A stretch of 48,594 nucleotides of DNA from Dehalococcoidia bacterium (GTDB lineage Bacteria > Chloroflexota > Dehalococcoidia > SM23-28-2 > RBG-16-64-32). The notes beneath the pieces are model-generated. The model saw only the letters and a program-made list of their open reading frames with translations, searched no databases and was not told where the DNA came from. Positions 35,108 through 43,258 of the stretch are shown piece after piece. The position numbers were made by a program, and so were the translations under genes. Position 1 is the stretch's first letter, and each line of letters starts with the position of its first letter. The stretch is from NCBI GenBank assembly GCA_030690405.1, contig JAUYGU010000063.1, positions 1 to 48,594 on the forward strand, given 5' to 3'.

Positions 35108-35347
35108 TCCGGCGCTTTGCGTGCCTTATGCCGCTTCCCCCTCCCACATCCGCCCGCCATCGCGCTACGCTGGTCGCGGACACCGCACCTTAACAGCCGC
35201 TTGGGCGGCCCGTCACGCGCTCCCGAAAACAATCAGCGCATTACGCGCCGCCCCAGATTCAGGAGCCCCCGTATCCCGCGGATCCACAAAAAATCAATCA
35301 AGCCGCCGGATACGGAACGCCGGAAACAATCAACGGGCCGTATCTGC
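35108..35347. repeat. 250-bp element, copy A
   Basis: Aligns with the reverse complement of 42909-43176. Shared blocks, in order: TCCGGCGCT, CGCGCTACGCTGG, ACCGCACCTTAACA, AAACAATCAGCGC, GCGCCGCCCCAGATTC, ATCCACA, ATCAATCAAGC, GATACGGA, CGCCGGAA and CAATCAACG. It is followed at once by a heptamer array (35352-35379). It fills most of the 503-bp gap between the propeller gene and lysC, and no reading frame in it is convincing. Confidence 0.85.
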
Positions 35348-35351
35348 CCCA

Positions 35352-35379
35352 GGTTCTTGGTTCTAGGTTCTGGGTTCTG
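35352..35379. repeat. Heptamer array GGTTCTN
   Basis: Four units, GGTTCTT, GGTTCTA, GGTTCTG and GGTTCTG. It lies between 250-bp element A and the lysC terminator hairpin. Confidence 0.85.
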
Positions 35380-35401
35380 CTCGAAGGCTCAGCCTTCGAG
35401 C
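35379..35401. terminator. Hairpin at the end of lysC
   Basis: GCTCGAAGGCT and AGCCTTCGAGC are perfect 11-bp arms that overlap the lysC stop codon (35389-35391). There is no T-run. It could stop transcription or protect the 3' end. Confidence 0.55.
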
Positions 35402-36603
35402 TCGAACGCCTTGTGCAGCGCCCGCACCGCCAGCGGCACCTTCTCCGCGTCGATCAGGCAGGTGATCCGGATCTCGCTCGTCGTGATCAGCTCGATGTTG
35501 ATCCCCGCCTCGAACAGCGTCCGGAACATCCGGCTCGCGTACCCCGGCCCCGACTGCATCCCCGCCCCCACCACGCTCACCTTCGCCAGGTGCGTGTCCG
35601 CCAGCGCCTCCGGCGCCCCTATCGCCGCTGCCACCGGCCTCACTATCGCCATCGCCCGCTCCACCTCCGCCCGCGCCACCGTGAACGTCAGGTCCGTCAG
35701 CCGCTCCACGCTCGCGTTCTGCACGATCGTGTCGACGCTGATCCCGGCCTCCGCCAGCGGCTCGAACAGCCGCGCCGCGATCCCCGGTTGGTCGGGGACG
35801 CCGCGCAGCGTGATGCGGGCGACGTCCGTGTCGGCGGCGATGCCCGTGACCTTGTTCCGCTGCTCCATCATGCTCGCACCTCCGATGAGTGTGCCCGGCG
35901 CCTCCGAGAAGCTGGAGGCGACCAGGATCGGCACGTTGAACACGGCCCCCAGCTCCACCGACCGCGGCTGCATCACCTTCGCCCCGTAGCTGGCCAGCTC
36001 AAGCATCTCCTCGTAGCTCACCGCCGCCAGCTTCGACGCCTTCGGCTCAATGCGCGGGTCCGCCGTGTAGATGCCGTCCACGTCGGTGTAGATCTCGCAG
36101 CGCTCCGCCTTGAGCGCGGCCGCCAGGGCGACGGCGGTGGTGTCGGAGCCGCCGCGACCCAGGGTCGTCACGTCCAGCTCCTCCGTGGTCCCCTGGAACC
36201 CGGCGACGATGACGACGTTGCCCGCCGCCAGCGCCGCCTCTATCCGGTGCGGGTCTACCTTGAGGATGCGGGCGCGCCCGTACCGCCTGTCCGTGCCGAT
36301 GCCGGCCTGCGCTCCGGACAGCGCGACCGCCGGGTGGCCGGCGTGCTTGAGCGCCATCGCCAGCAGCGTGGACGACACGATCTCCCCCGTCGAGAGCAGC
36401 AGGTCAAGCTCCCGCTCCTCCGGCGCGTCCGTCATCTCGGAGGCCAGGGCTAGCAACTCGTCTGTCGTGTCGCCCATCGCGGATACGACGACGACCAGCC
36501 GGTCGCCGGCCTCGATGCGGCGGGCGATCCGCGTGGCGACGCTGCGGATTCGGTCGGCGCTGCCGACGGAGGTGCCGCCGTACTTCTGGACGATGAGCGC
36601 CAC
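35389..36603 (-). CDS. lysC: Aspartate kinase
   Basis: A 404-residue enzyme that phosphorylates aspartate, the first step to lysine, methionine and threonine. N-terminal QKYGGTSVGSADRI, TTLGRGGSDTTAVALAAAL and YTDVDGIYTADPRI mark the kinase domain. The C-terminal part has two ACT domains (GVPDQPGIAARLFEPL and VVGAGMQSGPGYASRMFRTL), where feedback inhibitors bind. The start is GTG, overlapping the thrB stop by one base (TAGTG), so the pair is translationally coupled. Typical full length. Confidence 0.97.
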   Translation of the reverse strand: MALIVQKYGGTSVGSADRIRSVATRIARRIEAGDRLVVVVSAMGDTTDELLALASEMTDAPEERELDLLLSTGEIVSSTLLAMALKHAGHPAVALSGAQAGIGTDRRYGRARILKVDPHRIEAALAAGNVVIVAGFQGTTEELDVTTLGRGGSDTTAVALAAALKAERCEIYTDVDGIYTADPRIEPKASKLAAVSYEEMLELASYGAKVMQPRSVELGAVFNVPILVASSFSEAPGTLIGGASMMEQRNKVTGIAADTDVARITLRGVPDQPGIAARLFEPLAEAGISVDTIVQNASVERLTDLTFTVARAEVERAMAIVRPVAAAIGAPEALADTHLAKVSVVGAGMQSGPGYASRMFRTLFEAGINIELITTSEIRITCLIDAEKVPLAVRALHKAFELEG

Positions 36604-37484
36604 TAGCCCGCCTCCACGATCTCCGCGCCCCGTTCCGTGGGGGCGGTGATCATCGTCTCCGCCACCACCTCGCGGCTGCGGGCGGCCTCCATCATCGCGT
36701 CGGCGATCCCCTGCTCGTTGTCGCTACAGAGGGCGCAGATGGTGGAGCCGCCGCCGGAGAGGTAGGCGCAGTGGGCGCCGGCCGCCTTCGCCGTGTCGAA
36801 GATGGCGTACATCGCCGGGAACAGCTTCGCTCGCGCCGGCTGGTGCAGCCGGTCCTTCGTCGCCTCGTTCAGGAGGTCGAAGCGGCCCTGGCTGAGGGCG
36901 GCGACGAGCAGGGCGGCGCGCGAGGCGTTCTGCACGGCGTCCGCCCGCGAGAGCGACTGCGGCAGCAGCTTGCGGCTCTTCTGGGTGGGCATGCGCAGCT
37001 CCGGGACCAGGAGGACGGCCTTCAGCCCGGGCGGCAACGGCATGCCGATGCGCAGCAGCTTCTGCCGCTCGCGCACAACCACCTGCAAGCCGCCAAACAG
37101 CGCCGGCGCGGCGTTGTCCGCGTGGCCCTCCAGCTCCGCCGCCAGGAACAGCAGGTACTCGCGGTCGAAGGGGTTGCCGGCGAGGGCGTTGGCGGCGAGG
37201 ACGCCGCCGGCGCGGGCGACGGCGGAAGCGCCGAGACCGCGGGCTACCGGGATCGGGCCTTCGCAGGCGGCGCCGTAGCCGGAGGGCGGCTCGAGCTCGG
37301 CGGCGGCGAACAGCGCGCGGGCGGCGTTCAGCGCCATGCGGCCCAGAGGCTGGTCGTCTTCCGGAAGGTCGCGGGAGAGGGTGATCGTGCCCCAGATGTC
37401 GAGGGCCATGCCCAGGCAGTCGAAGCCGGGGCCCAGGTTAGCGCTGGTGGCGGGGACGCGGACGGATACGGATGTAGGAGGCAT
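36603..37484 (-). CDS. thrB: Homoserine kinase
   Basis: A 293-residue GHMP kinase that phosphorylates homoserine on the threonine path. The N-terminus SVRVPATSANLGPGFDCLG is typical. The ATP loop is PVARGLGASAVA; most members have GLGSSA, so a Ser is Ala here. The C-terminal motif is AYLSGGGSTICAL. The ATG at 37484 is preferred to 37547 because it starts 8 residues before VPATSANLGPGFD. It is directly upstream of lysC. The 287-bp gap above it is AT-richer and holds operator-like palindromes. Confidence 0.95.
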   Translation of the reverse strand: MPPTSVSVRVPATSANLGPGFDCLGMALDIWGTITLSRDLPEDDQPLGRMALNAARALFAAAELEPPSGYGAACEGPIPVARGLGASAVARAGGVLAANALAGNPFDREYLLFLAAELEGHADNAAPALFGGLQVVVRERQKLLRIGMPLPPGLKAVLLVPELRMPTQKSRKLLPQSLSRADAVQNASRAALLVAALSQGRFDLLNEATKDRLHQPARAKLFPAMYAIFDTAKAAGAHCAYLSGGGSTICALCSDNEQGIADAMMEAARSREVVAETMITAPTERGAEIVEAG

Positions 37485-37627
37485 TAGAGGGTGGGGGTAG
37501 GCGATGCACGGTAGCGCCATCGTAGCATCGGCCTCGGTGGCCAGCAAGGAGGATGCGAAGGGAGGCGCCGGCGGCGGCGAAAGGTGAAAAGTTTAGGAAC
37601 AGTGAAGAGAGTATGTAGTGCAACCGC

Positions 37628-37662
37628 TTGACAGGTGACACCTTGCGATACCAGAATGGTAA
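37628..37662. promoter_or_regulatory. Palindromes in the gap above thrB
   Basis: TTGACA (37628-37633), GGTGACACC (37634-37642) and TACC-AGAAT-GGTA (about 37649-37661) lie together in the lower-GC gap between tmk and thrB. They look like binding sites, possibly for control of thrB-lysC. The rest of 37485-37771 holds the tmk terminator and no gene. Confidence 0.35.
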
Positions 37663-37735
37663 CACCAGTAAAGCAATGCGGTAGTCGCGGACTGTGGCGA
37701 GACCCAAAGGGAGGGGTGCGGCAACCCGCAGAGAA

Positions 37736-37761
37736 GCGGCCCCGGCGCAAGTCGGGGCCGC
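37736..37761 (-). terminator. Terminator after tmk
   Basis: GCGGCCCCG (37736-37744) pairs with CGGGGCCGC (37753-37761). Read on the minus strand it is followed by TTCTCT and lies just beyond the tmk stop, a plausible rho-independent terminator for the operon that starts at pdxS. Confidence 0.7.
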
Positions 37762-37771
37762 CCTGTTTCCC

Positions 37772-38410
37772 CTACAGGATGTGGTCCAGGAACCGCTCCA
37801 GGTGCTGCCAGGCGGCCGCCGTCACTTCGTTCGCTGGCCGCGATGCGTCCACGACGACGATACGCTTGGGCTCTCGCTTCGCCAGCTCCAGGAAGCCGGC
37901 GCGCACGCGCTGGTGGAACTCCAGCGACTCGCTGCCGATGCTGTCGGTGAGGCGTTCGTGGTCCTTGCGGGCGAGGCCGGTCTCAGGCGGGACGTCCAGC
38001 AGGACCGTGAAGTGCGGCGGCAAGCCGCCGGTGGCGATGTGGTTGACGGCGCGCAGGTGGTCCAGGTTGAGGCCGCGCCCGTACCCCTGGTAGGCCAGGG
38101 TGGAGTCCGTGTAGCGGTCACAGAGGACGACATCGCCGCGCTCCAGCGCGGGGCGGATCACCTCCTGCAGGTGCTGGGCGCGTGCCGCCTGGAACAGGAA
38201 CATCTCCGCCTCCGGTGTCAACGTGACCCCCTGCTGGAGTATCTCCTTGACGGTTCCGCCCAGCCGCGTGCCCGCCGGCTCGCGGGTGAGGACGACGCTG
38301 TAGCCGCGCTCCCGCAGCAGGCCGGCCAGGGTCTCCGCCTGGGTGGACTTGCCGGAGCCCTCTCCGCCCTCCAGCGTGACCAGCGTGCCGCGGCGGAGCT
38401 GCGGCGACAC
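37772..38410 (-). CDS. tmk: Thymidylate kinase
   Basis: A 212-residue kinase that makes dTDP from dTMP. P-loop EGGEGSGKST, the DRY motif (CDRYTDSTLAYQGYGRGL) and the lid region near RKDHERLTDS are clear. The start is GTG at 38410, one base after the stop of the ATPase gene. It ends the pdxS-to-tmk gene run, before a terminator. Confidence 0.96.
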   Translation of the reverse strand: MSPQLRRGTLVTLEGGEGSGKSTQAETLAGLLRERGYSVVLTREPAGTRLGGTVKEILQQGVTLTPEAEMFLFQAARAQHLQEVIRPALERGDVVLCDRYTDSTLAYQGYGRGLNLDHLRAVNHIATGGLPPHFTVLLDVPPETGLARKDHERLTDSIGSESLEFHQRVRAGFLELAKREPKRIVVVDASRPANEVTAAAWQHLERFLDHIL

Positions 38411-38411
38411 G

Positions 38412-39947
38412 TCAGTCCGGCTCGCCGGGCGTGATCCGCACCCGGCGGTAGGGTTCTTTGCCCAGGCTGCGGGAAGGAAGGTTGTAGCGCTGGGCCAGCA
38501 AGTGCTGGAGCCGTCTGATGTAGGCGTTCTGAGGGGTTAGGTCCACAGCGTCCTGACCGGTCATCACCTGGCCGATCGCGTCCTCGGCCTCGCGCAGGGC
38601 AGCGACGACCGGGTCGCCCGCCTTTTCGGTGCGCATGGAGAGCAGGCAGTGCTCAAGCTGGAAGACGGTGTTGCTCTTGACGACGTAGACCGGGATGCTG
38701 CGCTCCTCGGCGTCGCGCAGGGTCTGGGGTTTGCGCCGGTAGTACGACCGGAGCGTGATCAGGGCGTCGGCGCTGTCCAGGCCATCCACGAGCTGTCCCG
38801 TGAAGCCGGTCTCGCGGATCGCCTGCTCGAGGCGCTGGCGGGAGACGCCGAAGGGGAAGATACGGCGCTCCCGGGATGCCGTGGTCGTCCCGATCGCGGT
38901 GACGGGAGTGGAGCCCCCCCGCCGTTCGAGGGAGCGGCGCCCCCCGGACGGCGCGCCGGCCGTGCTCACGTTGCCTTCGGCGTCCAGGTCGCGGATCTCG
39001 GCGGGCACCTCGTAGCCACGGAGGATGGCGTCCACGACCTCGGCGACGTCGCGCTGAACGGCGACGCGGGAGAAGGACTGGATCTCGACCAGGATGTCGA
39101 AGGTGGGAGGGGCGCGCCGCTCGAGTATCGCCTTCTGGGTGCGGCGGCGTCGCGCCTCCTCATCGCTCAGCGTGACGGATTGGATGCCACCGACGAGGTC
39201 GGAGAGGGTCGGGTTCATGATCAGGTTCTCCAGCGTGTTGCCGTGGGCGGTGGCGATGAGTTGGACGCCGCGTTCGGCGATGGTGCGGGCCGCCGCGGCC
39301 TCAAGATCGGTGCCGATCTCGTCGATGATGATCACCTCCGGCATGTGGTTCTCCACCGCCTCTATCATCACCTGGTGCTGGAGGGCGGGCGCGGGGACCT
39401 GCATGCGGCGGGCGCTGCCGATCCCCGGGTGGGGAATGTCGCCGTCGCCGGCGATCTCGTTCGAGGTGTCCACAACGATGACTCGGCGGTTCATCTCGTC
39501 CGCCAGGTAGCGGGCGACCTCGCGCAGCATCGTCGTCTTGCCCACGCCCGGGCGGCCCAGGAGGAGCACGCTCTTGCCGTCGCGCACCAGGTCTTCGATG
39601 ATGCGGATGGTGCCGAACACGGCGCGGCCGACGCGGCAGGTGAGCCCGACGATGCGCCCCTGCCGGTTCCGGATGCAGGAGATGCGGTGCAGCGTGCGCT
39701 CTATGCCGGCGCGGTTATCGGCGGTGAACTCGCCGATGCGTGAAAGGACGAACTCAATATCATCCAGGGAGACCTCGCGGTCGCTGAGGAGGACCTCTTC
39801 GTCCGGGTAGCGGGCCTCCGGCAGACGCCCGAGGTCAAGCACGATCTCCAGCAGCTCGAAGTTGTTGGTCCGCTCGCGCAGGGCGATGGCGACCTGCGGC
39901 GGCAGGACGTTGATGAGGGCGTCGAGGTCGTCGGTGATCTTGAGCAT
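38412..39947 (-). CDS. SpoIIIAA/Ycf45-like AAA ATPase with R3H domain
   Basis: A 511-residue protein. Residues 1-115 form the N-terminal region, then Walker A GRPGVGKTT (131-139), Walker B VIIIDEIG (about 204-211) and an arginine-finger region (TAHGNTLENLIMNPTLSDLV). The C-terminus (AYIRRLQHLLAQRYNLPSRS...RRVRITP) looks like an R3H nucleic-acid-binding domain. Similar proteins are found in cyanobacteria and chloroplasts (Ycf45) and relate to SpoIIIAA; their job is unknown. It is one nt from tmk, as in many Chloroflexota. A segment near 310-350 is low-complexity. Confidence 0.85.
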   Translation of the reverse strand: MLKITDDLDALINVLPPQVAIALRERTNNFELLEIVLDLGRLPEARYPDEEVLLSDREVSLDDIEFVLSRIGEFTADNRAGIERTLHRISCIRNRQGRIVGLTCRVGRAVFGTIRIIEDLVRDGKSVLLLGRPGVGKTTMLREVARYLADEMNRRVIVVDTSNEIAGDGDIPHPGIGSARRMQVPAPALQHQVMIEAVENHMPEVIIIDEIGTDLEAAAARTIAERGVQLIATAHGNTLENLIMNPTLSDLVGGIQSVTLSDEEARRRRTQKAILERRAPPTFDILVEIQSFSRVAVQRDVAEVVDAILRGYEVPAEIRDLDAEGNVSTAGAPSGGRRSLERRGGSTPVTAIGTTTASRERRIFPFGVSRQRLEQAIRETGFTGQLVDGLDSADALITLRSYYRRKPQTLRDAEERSIPVYVVKSNTVFQLEHCLLSMRTEKAGDPVVAALREAEDAIGQVMTGQDAVDLTPQNAYIRRLQHLLAQRYNLPSRSLGKEPYRRVRITPGEPD

Positions 39948-39951
39948 GGCG

Positions 39952-40884
39952 TCAGCTCACCGTCACGGCGCTGCCGATCGTCTCCGCTGCGGGCTCCTCG
40001 GCGTGTCTGGCGAGCCGCTTCGCCATCGTTGTGTACTCCCCCGCGGCGGCGAAGCCCAGCCTGAGAAGCTGGCTGGAGGGCGGGTAGCCGCGGGAGGGGG
40101 CAAGGCAGAAGATGGGCTGCGAGCCCTTGAGCCGGGTGAGCGCCGTCCGGAGGAAGGCCTCCGGGTCGCGATGCTCCGGGTGCACAAGCAGCGCGAAGCG
40201 GCCGCCGTTGGCGCGCAGAAGGCGCAGCCAGCCGGTGATGATGCCGTCCTCCTCCAGCACCTGGTCGTCAGGGCTGCCGCCCCAGGGCTCGCGGGCGGCC
40301 TGCCATTCGCGCAGGGTCAGCCCTTCGATCGCCCTCACGTGGGCGGGGGTGACGGCGTTGTAGAGCTGGTAGATGCCGAAGGCGTCCGCCTTGGCGGTGG
40401 GTCGCAGGGGGAGGCCCGGATCGTCTACAGGGAACGGGTTGTCGGCGCGGTAGAGCGTCTCGCGGGTGTAAGCGAAGAAGCCGGCGCTGCGGGCGATCTC
40501 CACCAGGCTGCAATCGGCGGCGACTCGCAGGAAGACGCGCTCCGCCCCCTGCCGGCCGACGTCTGCCGCCATCCGCTCCAGGAGCGCCCCAGCGATCGAG
40601 CGGTCTTCGTCGGCGTTGATCAGGCAGTCCACCTCCCAGGCGGAGCGCTTGGCGCGCCGGCGGGCGGAGACGAGACCGCGGATGGTGGCGCCGCGGACGC
40701 TGACCCAGGTGTGCTTGCCGGTGGCGAAGGAGAGCCACTGCTCCAGGGCGGTGCCCAGAGGGTGAGGGCCGCCGTCGTCGGCGCCCATGCGGTCCCAGGT
40801 CTTCGCCTCGTTCGGGTAGACGCGGCCATCGTGGGTGATGAGGGCCACGAGGTCCGTGGGCAGGGGGCGGCGGGCGCTGCTCAT
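39952..40884 (-). CDS. GNAT-like acetyltransferase, possibly double-domain
   Basis: A 310-residue protein with two weak GNAT-like halves: one around RGATIRGLVSARRR and AERVFLRVAADCSLVEIARSAGF, another around DAFGIYQLYNAVTP, GITGWLRLLRANGGRFALLV and SQPIFCLAPSRGYPPSSQL. The acetyl-CoA loop is not a clear match, so activity is uncertain. It lies in a gene run: its ATG overlaps the pdxT stop (ATGA) and its stop is 4 nt before the ATPase gene. Confidence 0.6.
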   Translation of the reverse strand: MSSARRPLPTDLVALITHDGRVYPNEAKTWDRMGADDGGPHPLGTALEQWLSFATGKHTWVSVRGATIRGLVSARRRAKRSAWEVDCLINADEDRSIAGALLERMAADVGRQGAERVFLRVAADCSLVEIARSAGFFAYTRETLYRADNPFPVDDPGLPLRPTAKADAFGIYQLYNAVTPAHVRAIEGLTLREWQAAREPWGGSPDDQVLEEDGIITGWLRLLRANGGRFALLVHPEHRDPEAFLRTALTRLKGSQPIFCLAPSRGYPPSSQLLRLGFAAAGEYTTMAKRLARHAEEPAAETIGSAVTVS

Positions 40885-41504
40885 TTCGGGCTGGACCGCC
40901 TCCCTTGCTGCCGGACGATCTCCAGGAAGTAGCCGTGAAAGCGGTCGTCATCCGTTAGCTCCGGATGGAACGACGTGGCGAGGAGCGGGCCCTGGCGCAC
41001 GGCGATGGGGCTGCCTGCCGCCGCCCCCGCCTCGGCGGGCAGACTCGCCAGCACCTCCACGCCCGCGCCCGTGTCGTCGACTACGGGGGCGCGGATGAAC
41101 ACGGCGTGGAAGGGCCGCGAGGCCTCTGGCAGGGCGGAGACGCTCACGTCCGCCTCGAAGCTATCGACCTGGCGGCCGTAGGCATTGCGCCGGGCGGTGA
41201 TGTCGAGCGCTTCGAGAGTGGGGAACTCGAGGTCGCTGACCCGCTGCGCCAGGACGATGAGGCCGGCGCAGGTGCCCCACACCGGCAGCCCGGTCCTGGT
41301 GAAGGCCCGCAGCGGCTCGTACAGGTTGAAGTCCTGCATCAGGTGGCAGAAGGTAGTGCTCTCGCCGCCGGGTATGATCAGCCCGTCCAGGCCGCGCAGC
41401 CCATCGGGCGTGCGCACCTGCGGCGCGTCGACGCCGAGGCGGCGAAGGACGGCCTGGTGCTCAGCGAAATCGCCCTGGAGAGCCAGGACACCGATTGTTG
41501 TCAC
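40881..41504 (-). CDS. pdxT: Pyridoxal 5'-phosphate synthase glutaminase subunit
   Basis: A 207-residue class I glutaminase that gives ammonia to PdxS. Key motifs: GGESTTFCHLM, the nucleophile Cys in PVWGTCAGLIVLA, and SFHPELTDDDRFH carrying His-Glu. Start GTG at 41504, 12 bp after hicA. It is separated from its partner pdxS by hicB and hicA, unlike the usual adjacent pair. Confidence 0.96.
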   Translation of the reverse strand: MTTIGVLALQGDFAEHQAVLRRLGVDAPQVRTPDGLRGLDGLIIPGGESTTFCHLMQDFNLYEPLRAFTRTGLPVWGTCAGLIVLAQRVSDLEFPTLEALDITARRNAYGRQVDSFEADVSVSALPEASRPFHAVFIRAPVVDDTGAGVEVLASLPAEAGAAAGSPIAVRQGPLLATSFHPELTDDDRFHGYFLEIVRQQGRRSSPK

Positions 41505-41516
41505 TTCAACCCTATT

Positions 41517-41738
41517 CTAGAGCAAACGCTCCAACTCTTCTCGCGACAGTCTGGCCTGGCGAAGTACGCTGACCAACGTACCTTCTGCCAGCTCCCGGTG
41601 GCTGGGAAGGATGACTACCAGCTCGACGCCTTCAACGGGTTTCTTGAGCTTGATATGGCTACCTCTTTGGGAGACGACTTCGAAGCCAGCGCGTCCCAGG
41701 GCGCGCAGGACCTCCCGCGCGCTGAGCAGCTTAGGCAC
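41517..41738 (-). CDS. hicA: HicA-type mRNA interferase toxin
   Basis: A 73-residue protein of the HicA/YcfA family. VLRALGRAGFEVVSQRGSHIKL includes the conserved GSH with its histidine, the active residue of this RNA-binding toxin; ILPSHRELAEGTLVSVLRQA follows. It overlaps hicB by 8 nt. The start is GTG. It would cleave mRNA when HicB is lost. Confidence 0.93.
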   Translation of the reverse strand: MPKLLSAREVLRALGRAGFEVVSQRGSHIKLKKPVEGVELVVILPSHRELAEGTLVSVLRQARLSREELERLL

Positions 41739-41946
41739 TGACTACGAGGGCCCTGATCTTTCGCAGACTGGGTGGCGCTTTGACCTCACCGGTCGAGTCG
41801 TCCTGCAGATAGAGGAGTACCGCCTCCCGCAGGTTGCTCATCGCCTCGTCTTCCGACCGCCCTTGGCTGGCGACGCCCAGCTCAACGCATTCTGCGACGA
41901 ACCAGTCGCCCTCTTGCCATACCGCTGCTGTGAGGTCGAGCTTCAT
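41731..41946 (-). CDS. hicB: HicB-type antitoxin
   Basis: A 71-residue protein of the HicB family: LDLTAAVWQEGDWFVAECVE, then GVASQGRSEDEAMSNLREAV, the RNase-H-like partly degraded fold that binds HicA. The longer DNA-binding C-terminus of some HicB proteins is missing, so autoregulation may be weak. It starts 6 nt after the pdxS stop, so expression should follow pdxS. Confidence 0.92.
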   Translation of the reverse strand: MKLDLTAAVWQEGDWFVAECVELGVASQGRSEDEAMSNLREAVLLYLQDDSTGEVKAPPSLRKIRALVVSA

Positions 41947-41952
41947 CGTCTC

Positions 41953-42840
41953 TTACCAGCCGCGGCGGGCCAGCGTCTCTTCCGGGCTCAGCGCCTTCGC
42001 GTCCAGCCCTTTCATCGGCTCGCCCAGGCCGCGCGAGACCTCCGCCAGGACGGCCGGGTCGTTGTAGTTCGTGACCGCCTTGACGACTGCCTGCGCCCGC
42101 GGCGCCGGGTCCTCCGACTTAAAGATGCCGGAGCCGACGAACACGCCGTCGGCGCCCAGCTGCATCATGAGGGCGGCGTCGGCCGGGGTGGCGACGCCGC
42201 CGGCCGCGAAGTTCACCACCGGCAGCCGTCCCAACTCCCGCGTCTCCTTCACTAGCTCCAGCGGCGCCCCCAGCGCCTTCGCCTCCGCCATCAGCTCGTC
42301 CTCCGGAAGCGATTGCAGCCGCCGGATGCCGTCCCAGACGGCGCGCATGTGGCGGACCGCCTCCACGATATCGCCGGTGCCGGCCTCCCCCTTGGTGCGG
42401 ATCATCGCCGCGCCCTCGCCGATGCGCCGGAGCGCCTCGCCCAGGTCGCGGCAGCCGCAGACGAACGGCACCTTGAACGGGCGCTTATTGATGTGGTGCG
42501 CCTCGTCGGCGGGGGTGAGCACTTCGGACTCGTCGATGTAGTCGACGCCGAGCGCCTCCAGCACCTGCGCCTCCACGAAGTGGCCGATGCGGCACTTGGC
42601 CATGACGGGGATGGAGACGGTGTCCATGATGCGCAGGATGACCTCCGGGTCGGCCATGCGGGCGACGCCGCCGGCGGCGCGGATATCGGCGGGAACGCGC
42701 TCCAGGGCCATGACGGCGCAGGCGCCGGCCTCCTCCGCGATCTTGGCGTGCTCCGGGGTGACGACGTCCATGATGACGCCGCCCTTGAGCATCTGGGCAA
42801 GGCCGCGCTTGACGGTGTCAGTGCCGGTTTCGACAGCCAT
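41953..42840 (-). CDS. pdxS: Pyridoxal 5'-phosphate synthase subunit PdxS
   Basis: A 295-residue (beta/alpha)8 enzyme that joins ribose-5-phosphate, glyceraldehyde-3-phosphate and ammonia into PLP. Typical features: [17 protein letters not shown], catalytic Lys in MAKCRIGHF, and [20 protein letters not shown]. The ATG at 42840 follows AAGGAAGGTGAG; the longer frame to 43041 would run through the repeat element and is not used. -10 box TATACT lies at 42874-42879 with heptamers directly above. Confidence 0.97.
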   Translation of the reverse strand: MAVETGTDTVKRGLAQMLKGGVIMDVVTPEHAKIAEEAGACAVMALERVPADIRAAGGVARMADPEVILRIMDTVSIPVMAKCRIGHFVEAQVLEALGVDYIDESEVLTPADEAHHINKRPFKVPFVCGCRDLGEALRRIGEGAAMIRTKGEAGTGDIVEAVRHMRAVWDGIRRLQSLPEDELMAEAKALGAPLELVKETRELGRLPVVNFAAGGVATPADAALMMQLGADGVFVGSGIFKSEDPAPRAQAVVKAVTNYNDPAVLAEVSRGLGEPMKGLDAKALSPEETLARRGW

Positions 42841-42873
42841 TGGGCTCACCTTCCTTCGACGGGGTCGGACTCC

Positions 42874-42879
42874 AGTATA
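42874..42879 (-). promoter_or_regulatory. -10 box of the pdxS operon
   Basis: Minus-strand TATACT, 33 bp before the pdxS ATG. The -35 position falls inside the heptamer array at 42884-42911, so a change in array length would alter the promoter. Confidence 0.6.
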
Positions 42880-42883
42880 GCAG

Positions 42884-42911
42884 TGGACAGAGGACAGTGG
42901 ACAGATGACAG
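42884..42911. repeat. Heptamer array TGGACAG in pdxS promoter
   Basis: Four units: TGGACAG, AGGACAG, TGGACAG, ATGACAG. The array abuts the 250-bp element copy B and overlaps the -35 region of pdxS. Confidence 0.85.
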
Positions 42912-43176
42912 ATAGGGGTCGTTGATTGATTCCGGCGATCCGTATCTGTCGCTTGATTGATATTCTGTGGATTTTCGGTTTCCGGCGGCCGCCGAATCTG
43001 GGGCGGCGCGAAACGCGCTGATTGTTTCCTCGGGGCCGCACGGGAGGCGGCGGCGGGGTTGCCGAGGTGTGAGCGGACTAGTTGTTAAGGTGCGGTGGCG
43101 GGAAGCCGTAGCCAGCGTAGCGCGGAGGCGGGACGAAGTGGAAGGTAGAGGCGGCAGGTGGGACGAGAGCGCCGGA
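42909..43176. repeat. 250-bp element, copy B (inverted)
   Basis: Reverse-complement match of 35108-35347, with small gaps. It extends from a heptamer array next to pdxS to 17 bp before the -35 of the surface gene at 43259. Together with the two promoters it fills the 418-bp gap 42841-43258. No convincing reading frame was found. Confidence 0.85.
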
Positions 43177-43192
43177 AAGCGGCCGAAAGGGT

Positions 43193-43220
43193 TTGACAGC
43201 GGCGCTGGTGGGCGTATGAT
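43193..43220 (+). promoter_or_regulatory. Promoter of the CSLREA/dockerin gene
   Basis: TTGACA (43193-43198), a 16-bp spacer and TATGAT (43215-43220). The leader of about 32 nt ends in GGGGGTGCGCT directly before the ATG. Confidence 0.75.
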
Positions 43221-43258
43221 TGGGCCGCCACGAAGGGCGGGCCGCCGGGGGGTGCGCT

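Noticed and set aside
41953..43041. Longer pdxS reading frame reaching 43041
   Set aside because: The extra N-terminus runs through the 250-bp element and the heptamer array and is not present in PdxS proteins; the ATG at 42840 has a good ribosome site.
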